DNA from: Natronincola ferrireducens
Lineage (GTDB): Bacteria > Bacillota > Clostridia > Peptostreptococcales > Natronincolaceae
Assembly: GCF_900100845.1 (NCBI RefSeq)
Contig: NZ_FNFP01000006.1
Span: forward strand, 36,575-100,574
Direction: 5' to 3'
Length of the DNA: 64,000 nucleotides
The notes beneath the pieces were generated by a model that saw nothing but the letters and a program-made list of their open reading frames with translations, had not been told where the DNA came from and made no database searches. A program made the translations under genes and the position numbers. Shown piece after piece: positions 35,079 to 44,255 of the stretch (position 1 is its first letter; each line of letters begins with the position of its first letter).

Positions 35079-36581
35079 ATGAGATCTATTAAATTAATTT
35101 GTATTTTATTACCTATCATTTTACTTATAACCGGCTGTGTAGGTACAGTAAATGACCTAAGCTTGCAAATTGCACCACCTAACAATATTCATATTTCAAT
35201 TGGTGGAACCTGGGAAATTATCGATGTGTTAAATCAATCCTCTACTACCGAAGAGAACCAACAATGGCTAGGAAAAACCATTATGTTTTCCAGTCAACAT
35301 GCAGTGGTAACAGATTATTTTATTAAGGACGTTGGTTACCAAGTGAAACGAGTAAATGCAGATGAGTACCTTCTCTATCATTATAAGGCATTTCCTGAGG
35401 GATATCATTTTTCTCAGGATGAAATTGAAGTAATTACTATCCTAGACCAGGATGTTTTATTCTGTGAAATTCTGAAGGTAAAGGATGATGAATTAATATT
35501 TAAAATATACAATGATAGCTTTATTTTAAAGAGGGTTTCCCATGAGGTGGATGAAGAGCTGTTGAAACAACTACAGGAAGAAAACAATCCCAATGAATGG
35601 TTAGAAAATCATCCTCAGTCTACTTTGCTACGGACTGGAGTACTTATAGGTCTGCGCCAAACCATTGATGAGAATAACTTAAATATACAGACCCACTCCT
35701 ATAGAACCCTTTGGATTGATTCTGAAAATAAGAAGTTAAATTCTCTTTTACAGACAGAAGATATTTTTTTTCCGAGGCGAAAAGGTTTTTGGAAAATGGA
35801 GGTAAACAGAATAATTGAAGGCAATAGAATGGAAGAATTATTAGTCCCTTATAACATCCTAAGTAAGGAGACAAATCCAATAGAAAGGACAGCCCATCAA
35901 CCTATCCTTCAGCAAGAAAAGGAAGAGTTTATCTATAGAAAGATTAATTATATTAGTAATGACTATGTTTCTATTGAGGAGAAACAATTTAAAAGCAATG
36001 GTGAAAACAAAGTTTTACAAAGGGAAGGATTGCATATTTTAGCTATCGACAGTATTCCCAACATTAGAAGAATAAATATATTAGATTTGTTAGGCAACTC
36101 AGGCTTAGAGGCAATAGAGACTGGAAGAAAAAGAATATTAGATCAAATAGAATATGATAGTATACTCCCAGAGAAGAACCCTGGTGAAAATTATGGTATC
36201 GAAAGAAGATTTGGACATTGGTTATTAAGAGGGGGCATAAGCTTTTTGGCAGGTGATGAGTTGAAGACAGTAGATTATAATATTAACCTTATCCCCCCTA
36301 GGGAATTGGTGTTTTATGATGACCTGAGTATTCCATGGACAACTTTGAAGGATAGAGTACCTGCTGCTATTGATCTCTATACATCTCCTAATAAAGATAT
36401 TGCTTTAGTGGTAACGAAGGAGGAATTGATGGTATTTTCAATAGAAGGTAAAACCCTACAACAGGAGACTTTAGAAAGAATTCCCTTAAAGGATGGAGAA
36501 GTTGTAATCATGGTAGAATGGGCAACGGGTCCATACGTAGACAACTGGAAAAGAACTTTGGAAAATCATATCAATGATTAA
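35079..36581 (+). CDS. Unknown lipoprotein linked to a two-component system
   Basis: A 500-residue protein with a clear lipoprotein signal (ILLITGCVG, Cys at about 20) and no membrane segment afterwards. The mature part is mixed alpha/beta with repeated charged stretches. I see no enzymatic motif and recognise no family. It starts immediately after the kinase stop, so kinase and lipoprotein are co-translated. A role in sensing or modulating the kinase at the cell surface, or as its main output, is plausible but inferred only from position. Confidence 0.75.
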   Translation: MRSIKLICILLPIILLITGCVGTVNDLSLQIAPPNNIHISIGGTWEIIDVLNQSSTTEENQQWLGKTIMFSSQHAVVTDYFIKDVGYQVKRVNADEYLLYHYKAFPEGYHFSQDEIEVITILDQDVLFCEILKVKDDELIFKIYNDSFILKRVSHEVDEELLKQLQEENNPNEWLENHPQSTLLRTGVLIGLRQTIDENNLNIQTHSYRTLWIDSENKKLNSLLQTEDIFFPRRKGFWKMEVNRIIEGNRMEELLVPYNILSKETNPIERTAHQPILQQEKEEFIYRKINYISNDYVSIEEKQFKSNGENKVLQREGLHILAIDSIPNIRRINILDLLGNSGLEAIETGRKRILDQIEYDSILPEKNPGENYGIERRFGHWLLRGGISFLAGDELKTVDYNINLIPPRELVFYDDLSIPWTTLKDRVPAAIDLYTSPNKDIALVVTKEELMVFSIEGKTLQQETLERIPLKDGEVVIMVEWATGPYVDNWKRTLENHIND

Positions 36582-36623
36582 TAGTCCGACAAAATAGTTA
36601 CAAAAATTTCCTTAAAAAATATT

Positions 36624-36777
36624 GACAAAATTTTATCAATGTGATAAATTTAGAATAATAAAACCAATAAAAAATTTATATTTGCAAAGATAAAAAAACA
36701 TCGGTTTGAAAACTGATGAGAAAGTCATGAAGACTTGTCTCCTTTTATAATCAAAAAAGGGGCAAGTCTTTTGTTTT
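36624..36777 (+). promoter_or_regulatory. Promoter, palindrome and attenuator-like leader of the nickel/peptide ABC operon
   Basis: TTGACA (36624-36629) is followed by the inverted repeat TTTATCA-ATG-TGATAAA (36632-36648), which overlaps the -10 (TAAATT 36645-36650 region). In the leader, CATCGGT pairs with ACTGATG (about 36700-36718). AAAGTC/GACTTG then forms a second stem that competes with a terminator-like hairpin, AGACTTG (36731-36737) with CAAGTCT (36763-36769), followed by TTTTGTTTTTG. Mutually exclusive stems suggest attenuation or a riboswitch; the class is not recognised. Confidence 0.5.
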
Positions 36778-36787
36778 TGAAGGGTGG

Positions 36788-37735
36788 TTGTTTGAGTTGA
36801 TAGATTACATACTTAAAAGAAGTTTACATTTAATTTTTGTTATGATTGGGGTGTCTATACTGACCTTTGGATTAAGTCAGTTGATACCGGGGGATCCAGC
36901 GGAACTACTCCTGAGAGAAATGGGGATGGAGGCCACTAGGGAAGAGGTGGAAATTCTAAGGGAGCAGTTGGGGCTCAATGATCCCTTTATGGTACAGTAT
37001 GGAAGATGGATAAAGAATGTTTTGAGGGGAGATTTAGGTCGATCCTTTAGAACCGGCGGAAAGGTAGCACAGGAAATAGCAACACGATTGACAGCCACTA
37101 TAGAATTGACAATAGGAGGCCTACTGGTAATGATTGTCTTAGCCCTACCCATAGGGATTTTATCAGCAATCTTTAAAAATACTTGGGTAGACCATATAAG
37201 TCGTTTATTTGCTTTCTTTGGAGCTTCCATACCCTCCTTTTGGCTGGGTTTGATGTTGATTTACTTTTTTTCTGTAAAGCATTCTATTTTTCCTGTGATG
37301 GGGAGAGGAAGTTTGAGACACTTGTTTTTACCCTCTTTTACCCTTGGGATAGGAATGGCTACAACCTATGCCAGGCTGATTAGAGCCAGTATGCTGGAGG
37401 TTTTGGGACAGGACTTTATTCTAGCAGCCCGTTCTAGAGGCCTTAAAGAAAATATCGTTATTATAAATAATGCTTTAAGAAATGCTCTCATTCCAGTGGT
37501 GACAGCCTTTGGTATGAGCTTTGGACATTTATTGGGAGGCACTGTTATTGTAGAAAATATTTTTGCTTGGCCAGGGGTTGGAAAATTTTTAGTAGAATGT
37601 ATTTTTAATAGAGATTATCCCGTGATACAGGGTTATGTTTTATGGATGGCTACGATTTTCGTGTTTGCCAATCTCATTGTTGATATATCTTATAGACTAT
37701 TGGATCCACGAATTTCTGTAGGAAGGAAGATGTAG
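36788..37735 (+). CDS. Nickel/peptide-type ABC transporter permease (NikB/DppB)
   Basis: A 315-residue permease with six membrane helices. The N-terminal pattern (YILKRSLHLIFVMIGVSILTF, LIPGDPAELLLREMG) and the long first extracellular loop are typical of DppB/NikB. The coupling loop has the EAA-like motif around RASMLEVLGQDFILAARSRGLKE. It starts with TTG 36788 (or TTG 36797), just after GAAGGGTGG. The next gene begins one base after its stop. First gene of a seven-gene operon. Confidence 0.88.
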   Translation: MFELIDYILKRSLHLIFVMIGVSILTFGLSQLIPGDPAELLLREMGMEATREEVEILREQLGLNDPFMVQYGRWIKNVLRGDLGRSFRTGGKVAQEIATRLTATIELTIGGLLVMIVLALPIGILSAIFKNTWVDHISRLFAFFGASIPSFWLGLMLIYFFSVKHSIFPVMGRGSLRHLFLPSFTLGIGMATTYARLIRASMLEVLGQDFILAARSRGLKENIVIINNALRNALIPVVTAFGMSFGHLLGGTVIVENIFAWPGVGKFLVECIFNRDYPVIQGYVLWMATIFVFANLIVDISYRLLDPRISVGRKM

Positions 37736-38605
37736 ATGCAACAGGAGATAGTTCACCTACAAAAAGAAGAAATCAAAAGAATGAAAACCAAGCATAGGTT
37801 CTTTAAAGATAAAATGGCAGTACTAGGATGTATCATTCTATGTATCTTTATCATCATTTCTATTTTGACACCTAGCTTAACTACAAATGATCCCCTCAAG
37901 GTGGATTTAATGGAAAGACTTAACCCACCTAGTTCAACCTATCCAATGGGGACAGATCACCTAGGACGATGTGTTTTTACGAGGGTCCTGTATGGAGGAA
38001 GAACCTCCATGACGGTAGCTGTGGCTGTCTTGGGAATTGTGTTAACAATAGGGGTTTTAGTAGGAGTATTGGCAGGATACATAGGGGGATTTGTGGATAC
38101 TTTTATTAGCCACATTATAGATATACTGCTGGCTTTTCCTGGACTTATCCTAGCTCTAGCAATAGCTGGAATTTTAGGACCCAGTCTTATAAATACCATG
38201 ATTGCTGTAGCAGCTGTACAATGGGTGGGTTATGCAAGAATCGTAAGGGGTATGGTATTATCCATTAAGGAGAAGGATTATGTCAAGACAGCTAAGACCT
38301 GTGGAACTTCACATTTTTTTATTATTCTACGGCATATTTTACCCAATATGATTTCACCTATTATTGTTTTAGCTACTTTAGATGTAGGGGCAATTATTTT
38401 AAGAATTGCAGCACTGTCATTTTTAGGGTTAGGGGCACAACCCCCTACACCGGAATGGGGAGCTATGATTAATGATGGCAGAGCCTATATGCAGACGGCT
38501 CCATGGGTAATGTTTTTCCCTGGAGGGGCTATTTTACTAGTAGTCATGGCCTTTAATTTATTGGGAGATGGTCTGCGGGATATATACGATCCTAAAAATA
38601 CATAA
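37736..38605 (+). CDS. Nickel/peptide-type ABC transporter permease (NikC/DppC)
   Basis: A 289-residue permease. DppC/NikC signs are the start with a cytoplasmic stretch and one helix (KDKMAVLGCIILCIFIIISIL), then PSSTYPMGTDHLGRCVFTRVLYGGRTSM, the coupling loop VRGMVLSIKEKDYVKTAKTCGTS, and the LRIAALSFLGLGAQPPTPEWGAMI ending. It pairs with the preceding permease to form the channel. It is followed after 73 bases by the two ATPase genes. Confidence 0.9.
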   Translation: MQQEIVHLQKEEIKRMKTKHRFFKDKMAVLGCIILCIFIIISILTPSLTTNDPLKVDLMERLNPPSSTYPMGTDHLGRCVFTRVLYGGRTSMTVAVAVLGIVLTIGVLVGVLAGYIGGFVDTFISHIIDILLAFPGLILALAIAGILGPSLINTMIAVAAVQWVGYARIVRGMVLSIKEKDYVKTAKTCGTSHFFIILRHILPNMISPIIVLATLDVGAIILRIAALSFLGLGAQPPTPEWGAMINDGRAYMQTAPWVMFFPGGAILLVVMAFNLLGDGLRDIYDPKNT

Positions 38606-38678
38606 TGTTTTTTCAAAGTTAGTCAATAAAATGCTAGTCTATCGTAATCAATACTTTAAGTAAAGGAGTTGAAAAAAG

Positions 38679-39677
38679 ATGGACACTATATTAGATATTA
38701 AAAACCTGTCAATAGCCTTTTCCAACACTAATGAAGGAATTAAAGCTGTTAATAGAGCTAGTCTACAGCTGAGGACTGGGGAAGTTTTAGGTATTGTAGG
38801 GGAAAGCGGATGTGGTAAAACTACTCTTTCCCGTAGTGTCTTAGGCCTATTGCCACCAGCTGGAAAAATTCTTGAGGGTGAACTTGTTTTTGAAGGAAAG
38901 GACTTACTTCATTTATCTAAGGAAGAAAAGAGAAAAATCAGAGGTAGAGAAATAGGAATGATTTTTCAAGACTCTATGACTTCTTTAAATCCAGTGAGGA
39001 AAATAGGCAGTCAGTTTATAGAAACCCTTTCTTCTAGACTTGAAATCCATGAAGAACAGGCAAGGCAAATAGCAGAAGAGATGCTAGCTAAGGTAAACTT
39101 ACCTAATCCTAAAAAAATTATGAATAGATACTCCTTCCAATTAAGTGGAGGAATGCGACAGAGGGTGATGATTGCTATAGCCCTTGCATTAAGACCTAAG
39201 ATATTGATAGCAGATGAACCGACTACAGCATTAGATGTAACTGTTCAGGCACAAATTCTTAAGGAAATGCGGGACTTAAAGGAAAACTATGGCACCAGCA
39301 TTATGCTAGTATCCCATAATTTAGGGGTTGTATATCAGGTGGCGGATACTATTGCCGTCATGTATGCCGGTTCTGTTGTGGAATACGGGGATGCATCAAC
39401 AATATTTAAAAATCCTACCCATCCCTACACCAAGGCTTTGCTAGGTTCTATCCCTACATTAAGCCAACATCAAGAAAAGCTGGTATCTATAGAGGGGACC
39501 CCCCCTGTTTCCAATAGTTTGCCTTCAGGCTGTGTTTTTCACCCTCGATGTCAATATGCTAGTCATCTTTGTAGACTTGAAAAGCCCATAACTGTAGAAA
39601 CGGTAGAAGGGGTGAGGGTAGCCTGTCATAGAGTGAATTCATCAAACTATACAGAAGGAGAGGACTACATTGCATAA
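38679..39677 (+). CDS. Nickel/peptide-type ABC transporter ATPase (DppD-like)
   Basis: A 332-residue ATPase with Walker A GESGCGKTTLS (about 41-51), signature LSGGMRQR (about 149), Walker B ILIADEPTTALDV and switch His in MLVSHNLG. The C-terminal oligopeptide extension has the Cys-containing stretch GCVFHPRCQYASHLC and VACH, which in relatives binds an Fe-S cluster or metal. The ribosome site is AAAGGAG. It overlaps the second ATPase gene by 8 bases. Confidence 0.92.
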   Translation: MDTILDIKNLSIAFSNTNEGIKAVNRASLQLRTGEVLGIVGESGCGKTTLSRSVLGLLPPAGKILEGELVFEGKDLLHLSKEEKRKIRGREIGMIFQDSMTSLNPVRKIGSQFIETLSSRLEIHEEQARQIAEEMLAKVNLPNPKKIMNRYSFQLSGGMRQRVMIAIALALRPKILIADEPTTALDVTVQAQILKEMRDLKENYGTSIMLVSHNLGVVYQVADTIAVMYAGSVVEYGDASTIFKNPTHPYTKALLGSIPTLSQHQEKLVSIEGTPPVSNSLPSGCVFHPRCQYASHLCRLEKPITVETVEGVRVACHRVNSSNYTEGEDYIA

Positions 39678-40680
39678 TCAACAGCCCTATACTAATGTCA
39701 CCAACACCGATGAAGAAATATTGCTGCAAGTCACTGGTTTGACCAAACAGTATACCCTTGAAAAAAACTTTTTTCTGAGGAGGGAAGAAAAATTATTGGC
39801 TGTAGATGATGTATCTCTAACTATCCATCAGGGAAAGACACTGGGATTGGTTGGGGAAAGTGGATGTGGAAAAAGTACTCTAGGGAAGTTAGTGTTAAAG
39901 GTGGAGGCACCTACAGCAGGGAAAATTTTATTTGATGGACAGGATATCACCAATCTAAAGGGCCAAAGCTTAAGAAATATGAGAAGGAATATGCAGGGAA
40001 TTTTTCAAGATGCCGATGCTTCCTTAAATCCTAGGATGAAGATAGAGGACATTGTTAAGGAATCATTAACCAATTATCATATAGGAAGTAAAGAAGAGCG
40101 TAGGCAACAGGTTATTGAATTACTACATACAGTAGGATTAGGAGAAGAGATTTTAGATCGATATCCCCATGAATTTAGTGGAGGACAGAAACAAAGAATT
40201 ACCATTGCTAGGGCCCTGGCCCTAAGACCAAAGCTAATCCTATGTGACGAAGCTACAGCCAGTTTAGACGTTTCTATTCAGGCTCAGGTGTTAAACCTAC
40301 TAAAAAAACTTAGAGAGGTCTTTGGATTATCTTACCTATTTATTTCCCATGATATAGCAGCAGTGAAGTACATTAGTGATGAAGTGGCTGTAATGTATTT
40401 AGGAAAAATTGTTGAGCGTATTGATAGCAAAACCTTGATAGGAAAAGCTCGGCATCCCTATACCAGAGCGTTATTGCAGGCAGTACCTATAGCAGGGGGA
40501 GAAAAGACTTTGCTACAAAATAAGCAATTAAAGGGAGAACCCCCAAATCCTATGGATATTGGGAAGGGATGCAGATTTTACTCCCGGTGTGAATGTCGTG
40601 AAGCAATCTGCAACAGGGAAGAACCTCCTCTGAAGGAAGTGAGACCAGGACATCAGATAGCCTGCCATGTTGTAGCATAA
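39670..40680 (+). CDS. Nickel/peptide-type ABC transporter ATPase (DppF/OppF-like)
   Basis: A 336-residue ATPase starting at TTG 39670, with GAAGGAGAGG just upstream. Walker A GESGCGKSTLG (about 64-74), signature FSGGQKQR, Walker B LILCDEATASLDV and switch His in FISHDIAA. The Walker B Glu is followed by Ala-Thr-Ala rather than Pro-Thr-Ser/Thr, which is common in OppF subunits. The C-terminal extension again has a Cys cluster (GCRFYSRCECREAIC and ACH). It forms the heterodimeric motor with the previous protein. Confidence 0.92.
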   Translation: MHNQQPYTNVTNTDEEILLQVTGLTKQYTLEKNFFLRREEKLLAVDDVSLTIHQGKTLGLVGESGCGKSTLGKLVLKVEAPTAGKILFDGQDITNLKGQSLRNMRRNMQGIFQDADASLNPRMKIEDIVKESLTNYHIGSKEERRQQVIELLHTVGLGEEILDRYPHEFSGGQKQRITIARALALRPKLILCDEATASLDVSIQAQVLNLLKKLREVFGLSYLFISHDIAAVKYISDEVAVMYLGKIVERIDSKTLIGKARHPYTRALLQAVPIAGGEKTLLQNKQLKGEPPNPMDIGKGCRFYSRCECREAICNREEPPLKEVRPGHQIACHVVA

Positions 40681-40778
40681 CACTATCAATAGGGATACAA
40701 GAAATTTTTTTGATGATAATATTTATCCATAAAATATAAGGAATTTAGAGACTACTGAAAAATTATAGTTTTTTTGCT

Positions 40779-40853
40779 TGTCATTGTGAAGGAAAGTTGA
40801 AGAATATCATATTTTCAATCCATCAAGATCCTTTGCTAACCCTTAGGATGACA
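40779..40853. repeat. Degenerate 75-bp inverted repeat (MITE-like)
   Basis: The stretch begins TGTCATTGTGAAGGAAAG and ends CCTTAGGATGACA, so its ends pair (TGTCAT with ATGACA) and the arms pair imperfectly. It resembles the widespread Firmicutes repeat with arms of the type TGTCATTCTGAGCGAAG...GAATGACA. It lies between the ATPase and the first binding-protein gene. Confidence 0.5.
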
Positions 40854-40933
40854 AAAAATGACTTTGCAGTGATCTGAAAATTCGGCTGAAATTATATACA
40901 ATTTTTTAAAAATATGCAACAAGGAGGATACAA

Positions 40934-42529
40934 ATGAGAAGTAGAAGGTTTAAAAAATATTTTAGCTTAACAATGATTGTAGTACTCATAGCAGGTATGG
41001 TTTTAACGGGATGTGGAGGAAAGGAAGGTGAAACCTCCAATCCAGCACAGGAAATATCAGAAGTAACAGTTCCTCAACATTTAGTTATAGGAGAGCAGTT
41101 TGATTTAAAAGGATATGATCCAGGGAGTTCTATGTCAGACTTTGTTCGTGCTTTGGTTTATAATAATCTAGTAGAATTGGATATGGACTTTAAAAAGTCT
41201 CCAGGATTAGCAGAGTCCTGGGAAACGAGTGGGGATGGAACAATATGGACCTTTGAGTTAAGACAAAATGTTGTATTCCATGACGGGAGTCCTTGGGATG
41301 CAGAGGCAGCAAAGATTAATCTAGACATAAGAAAAGAAGGTACCGGTAAAGGATGGTTAACTGCAGTGGAGGAGGTTGAAGTAGTAGGCTCCCATACTTT
41401 AGCAGTACATTTAAAGGAGCCAGTATATACTTTTGATTCGGATTTAACACCTCCCTTTTTAGCTATGGTAAGCCCTAAGGCCTTTGATGAGGAAGGCAAT
41501 GTGATAGAGGCCATCGGGACAGGACCCTTTAAGCTGACTAGCTGGACAACCGACAGTGAGTTTGTTATGGAAAGAAATGAAGACTACTTTGCAGGTGCAC
41601 CTATCTTAGAAAAAATTACATTTAAAGTTATTCCTGATGCTGAGACAAGAGCCATGGCTCTACAGGCAGGAGAAATTGATATGATGAGTGGTAGAGAAGC
41701 CTTAACAGCCGTACAAAGATTAAAGGCTCAACCCAATATGAAGCTTGTAAAGGAAATGAGTCAAACATCAGAGGTTTTATTCTTTAACGTATATGAAGGA
41801 CCCTTCAATGATATAAAAGTAAGACAGGCAGTAGCCCATGCCATCAACTTTGATGAAATGGTACCTGTACTTTTAGAGGATCTTGCAGAAGCTCCCATGA
41901 ATTTCTTCTCTCAAGCCTATGGGGAGTATATGGATAACAACCTTTCTTTACCTAAATATGATGTAGACAAGGCAAAGGAACTGTTAAGGGAAGCAGGATG
42001 GGAAGATAAAGATGCAAATGGTATTTTAGAGAAAAACCGTGAACCTCTAAAAGCAAGACTTGTTTTAGGTGCTAAAAATGAAGAGGACAAAATATTAAGC
42101 GCTGTTATCCAAGACAAGTTAAAGGATATTGGTATGGAGATTGAATTAGTACATCTAGAGGGGGGTGCCCTTAGGGAAGCCTTGACAGAAAAGGACTATG
42201 ACATGATCATGATCGGTCAATGGTCAGTTCCCCATGATGATCCAACCAGTCATTACCTAAGAGGTTATTGGCATAGTGATTCAAGCTATACCATCTATAC
42301 ATCATCTGAGCTAGATGCAAAGATTGAAAAGCTACATCTTTCTCTAGATACAGCAGAAAGATTAAAACTCCATCGAGAAATCCAAGCAGAGATTTTAGAA
42401 AATACATCAGTATTAATGGTCTTCCACAGAAACAATGTCATGGTAATGAATGAAAAGGTGCAAGACTTTGAAATATCGACAGGAACATGGCAGATTTTCA
42501 GGGGATTAACAAAGACCAGTATACGATAA
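40934..42529 (+). CDS. ABC transporter solute-binding lipoprotein, SBP_bac_5 family (first)
   Basis: A 531-residue extracellular binding protein with a lipoprotein signal ending MVLTGCGG. Cluster-5 binding protein features: LVYNNLVELDMDFKKSPGLAESWE, WTFELRQNVVFHDGSPWDAEA, GTGPFKLTSW and IGQWSVPHDDPTSHYLRGYW. The family binds peptides, nickel complexes or other small ligands. The ribosome site AAGGAGG is strong. It lies 253 bases after the ATPase gene, with a degenerate inverted repeat in between, and is followed by a hairpin and a second binding protein. Confidence 0.92.
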   Translation: MRSRRFKKYFSLTMIVVLIAGMVLTGCGGKEGETSNPAQEISEVTVPQHLVIGEQFDLKGYDPGSSMSDFVRALVYNNLVELDMDFKKSPGLAESWETSGDGTIWTFELRQNVVFHDGSPWDAEAAKINLDIRKEGTGKGWLTAVEEVEVVGSHTLAVHLKEPVYTFDSDLTPPFLAMVSPKAFDEEGNVIEAIGTGPFKLTSWTTDSEFVMERNEDYFAGAPILEKITFKVIPDAETRAMALQAGEIDMMSGREALTAVQRLKAQPNMKLVKEMSQTSEVLFFNVYEGPFNDIKVRQAVAHAINFDEMVPVLLEDLAEAPMNFFSQAYGEYMDNNLSLPKYDVDKAKELLREAGWEDKDANGILEKNREPLKARLVLGAKNEEDKILSAVIQDKLKDIGMEIELVHLEGGALREALTEKDYDMIMIGQWSVPHDDPTSHYLRGYWHSDSSYTIYTSSELDAKIEKLHLSLDTAERLKLHREIQAEILENTSVLMVFHRNNVMVMNEKVQDFEISTGTWQIFRGLTKTSIR

Positions 42530-42538
42530 AGCAAACTA

Positions 42539-42570
42539 AATTTAGAGGGAGTTTATGTTCCCTCTAAATT
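42539..42570 (+). terminator. Intra-operon hairpin after the first binding protein
   Basis: Perfect 12-bp stem AATTTAGAGGGA (42539-42550) and TCCCTCTAAATT (42559-42570) with an 8-base loop and no T-run. It probably stabilises the upstream mRNA or partially terminates. Confidence 0.6.
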
Positions 42571-42701
42571 GCAGCTGATTTACTTGAGGAGGTAGAGCTT
42601 AATGACCTCCCTTAGTATTATGTAAAAGATGTAATAAGGATATAGCTAAAAGATAGGGATTAAAAGTGGTGAAATAAATATAGGGTGAGGGAGTGTCTAG
42701 A

Positions 42702-44255
42702 ATGATAAAGAAAATAAAATCTTTAATTATTTTTATGGTATTAATATTGCTTTTGACAGCCTGTGGAGGTCACGACAATACATCTGGGGAAACAGATCTT
42801 CCTATTGAGGAAATAGAGCAAAAATTAGTGATTGGTGTAGGAAGAGATTTCTATGAAGGACCAGCTAGTCCCACTTATTTACATGGTAGTACCAATGTAT
42901 GGGAATCTTTAACTTACTTAGATGACCAGTTGGAACCTATGCCTCAATTGGCGGAATCCTGGAGTGTATCAGAGGATGGAAAAACATGGCGTTTTGATTT
43001 GCGTGAAGGCGTATTTTTCCATGATGGTACCCCCTTTAATGCTGAAGTGGCAGCATATAACCTAGAAAGATTATTAAATCATCCTAGAAAAGGAAACACA
43101 AAGCTTACCTATGGAGATATAACCAATATCGAAGTAGTCAGTGAATATGCATTAGAGATTACCCATGAAGTGCCCATGCCAGAGTTTCCTAGAATGGTGG
43201 CTTATCATGATGGTGCGATGTTTAGTTTAGCAGCTTTTGATGAAAATAATGATATCGTAGCACCTATAGGGACAGGACCATTTGTTTTTCAAGAGTACAT
43301 TGCAGATCAGTCCATTATCTTGGTGAAAAATGAAAACTATTGGGGTAATACACCAATATTAGAGGAAGTTATTTTTGCATTTATTGCTGATCCTAATACA
43401 AGATTAGCAGCCTTACAAAGCGGTGAAGTAGACGCTTTATCAGATGTAGGGGCAGTGATGCCAGAGCAGGCAATAATTATAGAAGAAAATAACGATTTAA
43501 TTTTAAAGACCAAATTAGTTGGTACAACCCACTATCTATTTTTTAACCAAAATAATTTGTTCAAGGATAATAATTTGTTACAGGCAGTAAGTTATGCTTT
43601 AAATCGTCAACTATTGGTGGATACTGTCTTAGAGGGTTATGGTATCCCTGGTGAAAGCGTTATTACTCCAGTAGCTGTAAACTGGTTAAATAAAGGGGTA
43701 GCACCTGTCTATAATATGGATAAGGCAAGGGAGTTAGTGGAAGAAGCTCTTAAAGGAAAAGAAGCAGAAGTAAAGCTATTACTACATTCAGGGATTTCGA
43801 GCAGATGGCCCTATAAAGCAATAGCGGAAATTATGCAGCATGAATTAAGTGAACTAAACTTAATTATTGATATAGAAATGGTAGATGCTGGTGAGTGGGC
43901 AAAAAGATTGCAGGAGGGTAATTACGACATTACCATAGGTCCCTTTACTCTAATGACAGGTGAACCAAATGTCTTCTTTAGCACCCATATGTTTTCAGAA
44001 GGAAACTTAAACAAGAGTAGAAGCTATGGCTATAATAATTCCCAAGTAGATGAACTCATTACAAAGGCCGCTGTAGAAAGAGATGCCGACAAAAGACGTG
44101 AGATGTATTTACAACTACAAGAGATTGCTTCTACAGAAGGTCCAGTAGTACCTATTTATCATGATGTTACTTTATATGCCGTCAATAAAAAAGTAAATAA
44201 TTTTGAATTAGATGTGAACTTTAAGCCTCATTTAGGGATGGTTGAAATAAAATGA
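42702..44255 (+). CDS. ABC transporter solute-binding lipoprotein, SBP_bac_5 family (second)
   Basis: About 517 residues from ATG 42702 (GAGGGAG upstream; a GTG at 42693 is also possible). The lipoprotein signal ends LLLTACGG. It shares the layout of the first binding protein (WRFDLREGVFFHDGTPFNAEVA, GTGPFVFQEY, LAALQSGEVDAL), but the ligand-contact regions differ, for example VGTTHYLFFNQNN and LMTGEPNVFFSTHMF. Two binding proteins for one transporter suggest two ligands or two forms of one ligand. The TGA overlaps the methyltransferase ATG (ATGA at 44252-44255). Confidence 0.9.
   Translation: MIKKIKSLIIFMVLILLLTACGGHDNTSGETDLPIEEIEQKLVIGVGRDFYEGPASPTYLHGSTNVWESLTYLDDQLEPMPQLAESWSVSEDGKTWRFDLREGVFFHDGTPFNAEVAAYNLERLLNHPRKGNTKLTYGDITNIEVVSEYALEITHEVPMPEFPRMVAYHDGAMFSLAAFDENNDIVAPIGTGPFVFQEYIADQSIILVKNENYWGNTPILEEVIFAFIADPNTRLAALQSGEVDALSDVGAVMPEQAIIIEENNDLILKTKLVGTTHYLFFNQNNLFKDNNLLQAVSYALNRQLLVDTVLEGYGIPGESVITPVAVNWLNKGVAPVYNMDKARELVEEALKGKEAEVKLLLHSGISSRWPYKAIAEIMQHELSELNLIIDIEMVDAGEWAKRLQEGNYDITIGPFTLMTGEPNVFFSTHMFSEGNLNKSRSYGYNNSQVDELITKAAVERDADKRREMYLQLQEIASTEGPVVPIYHDVTLYAVNKKVNNFELDVNFKPHLGMVEIK

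Noticed and set aside
36700..36777. T-box or known metal riboswitch
   Set aside because: No T-box sequence (AGGGTGGNACCGCG-like) and no conserved core of the riboswitch classes I know; reported only as attenuator-like.
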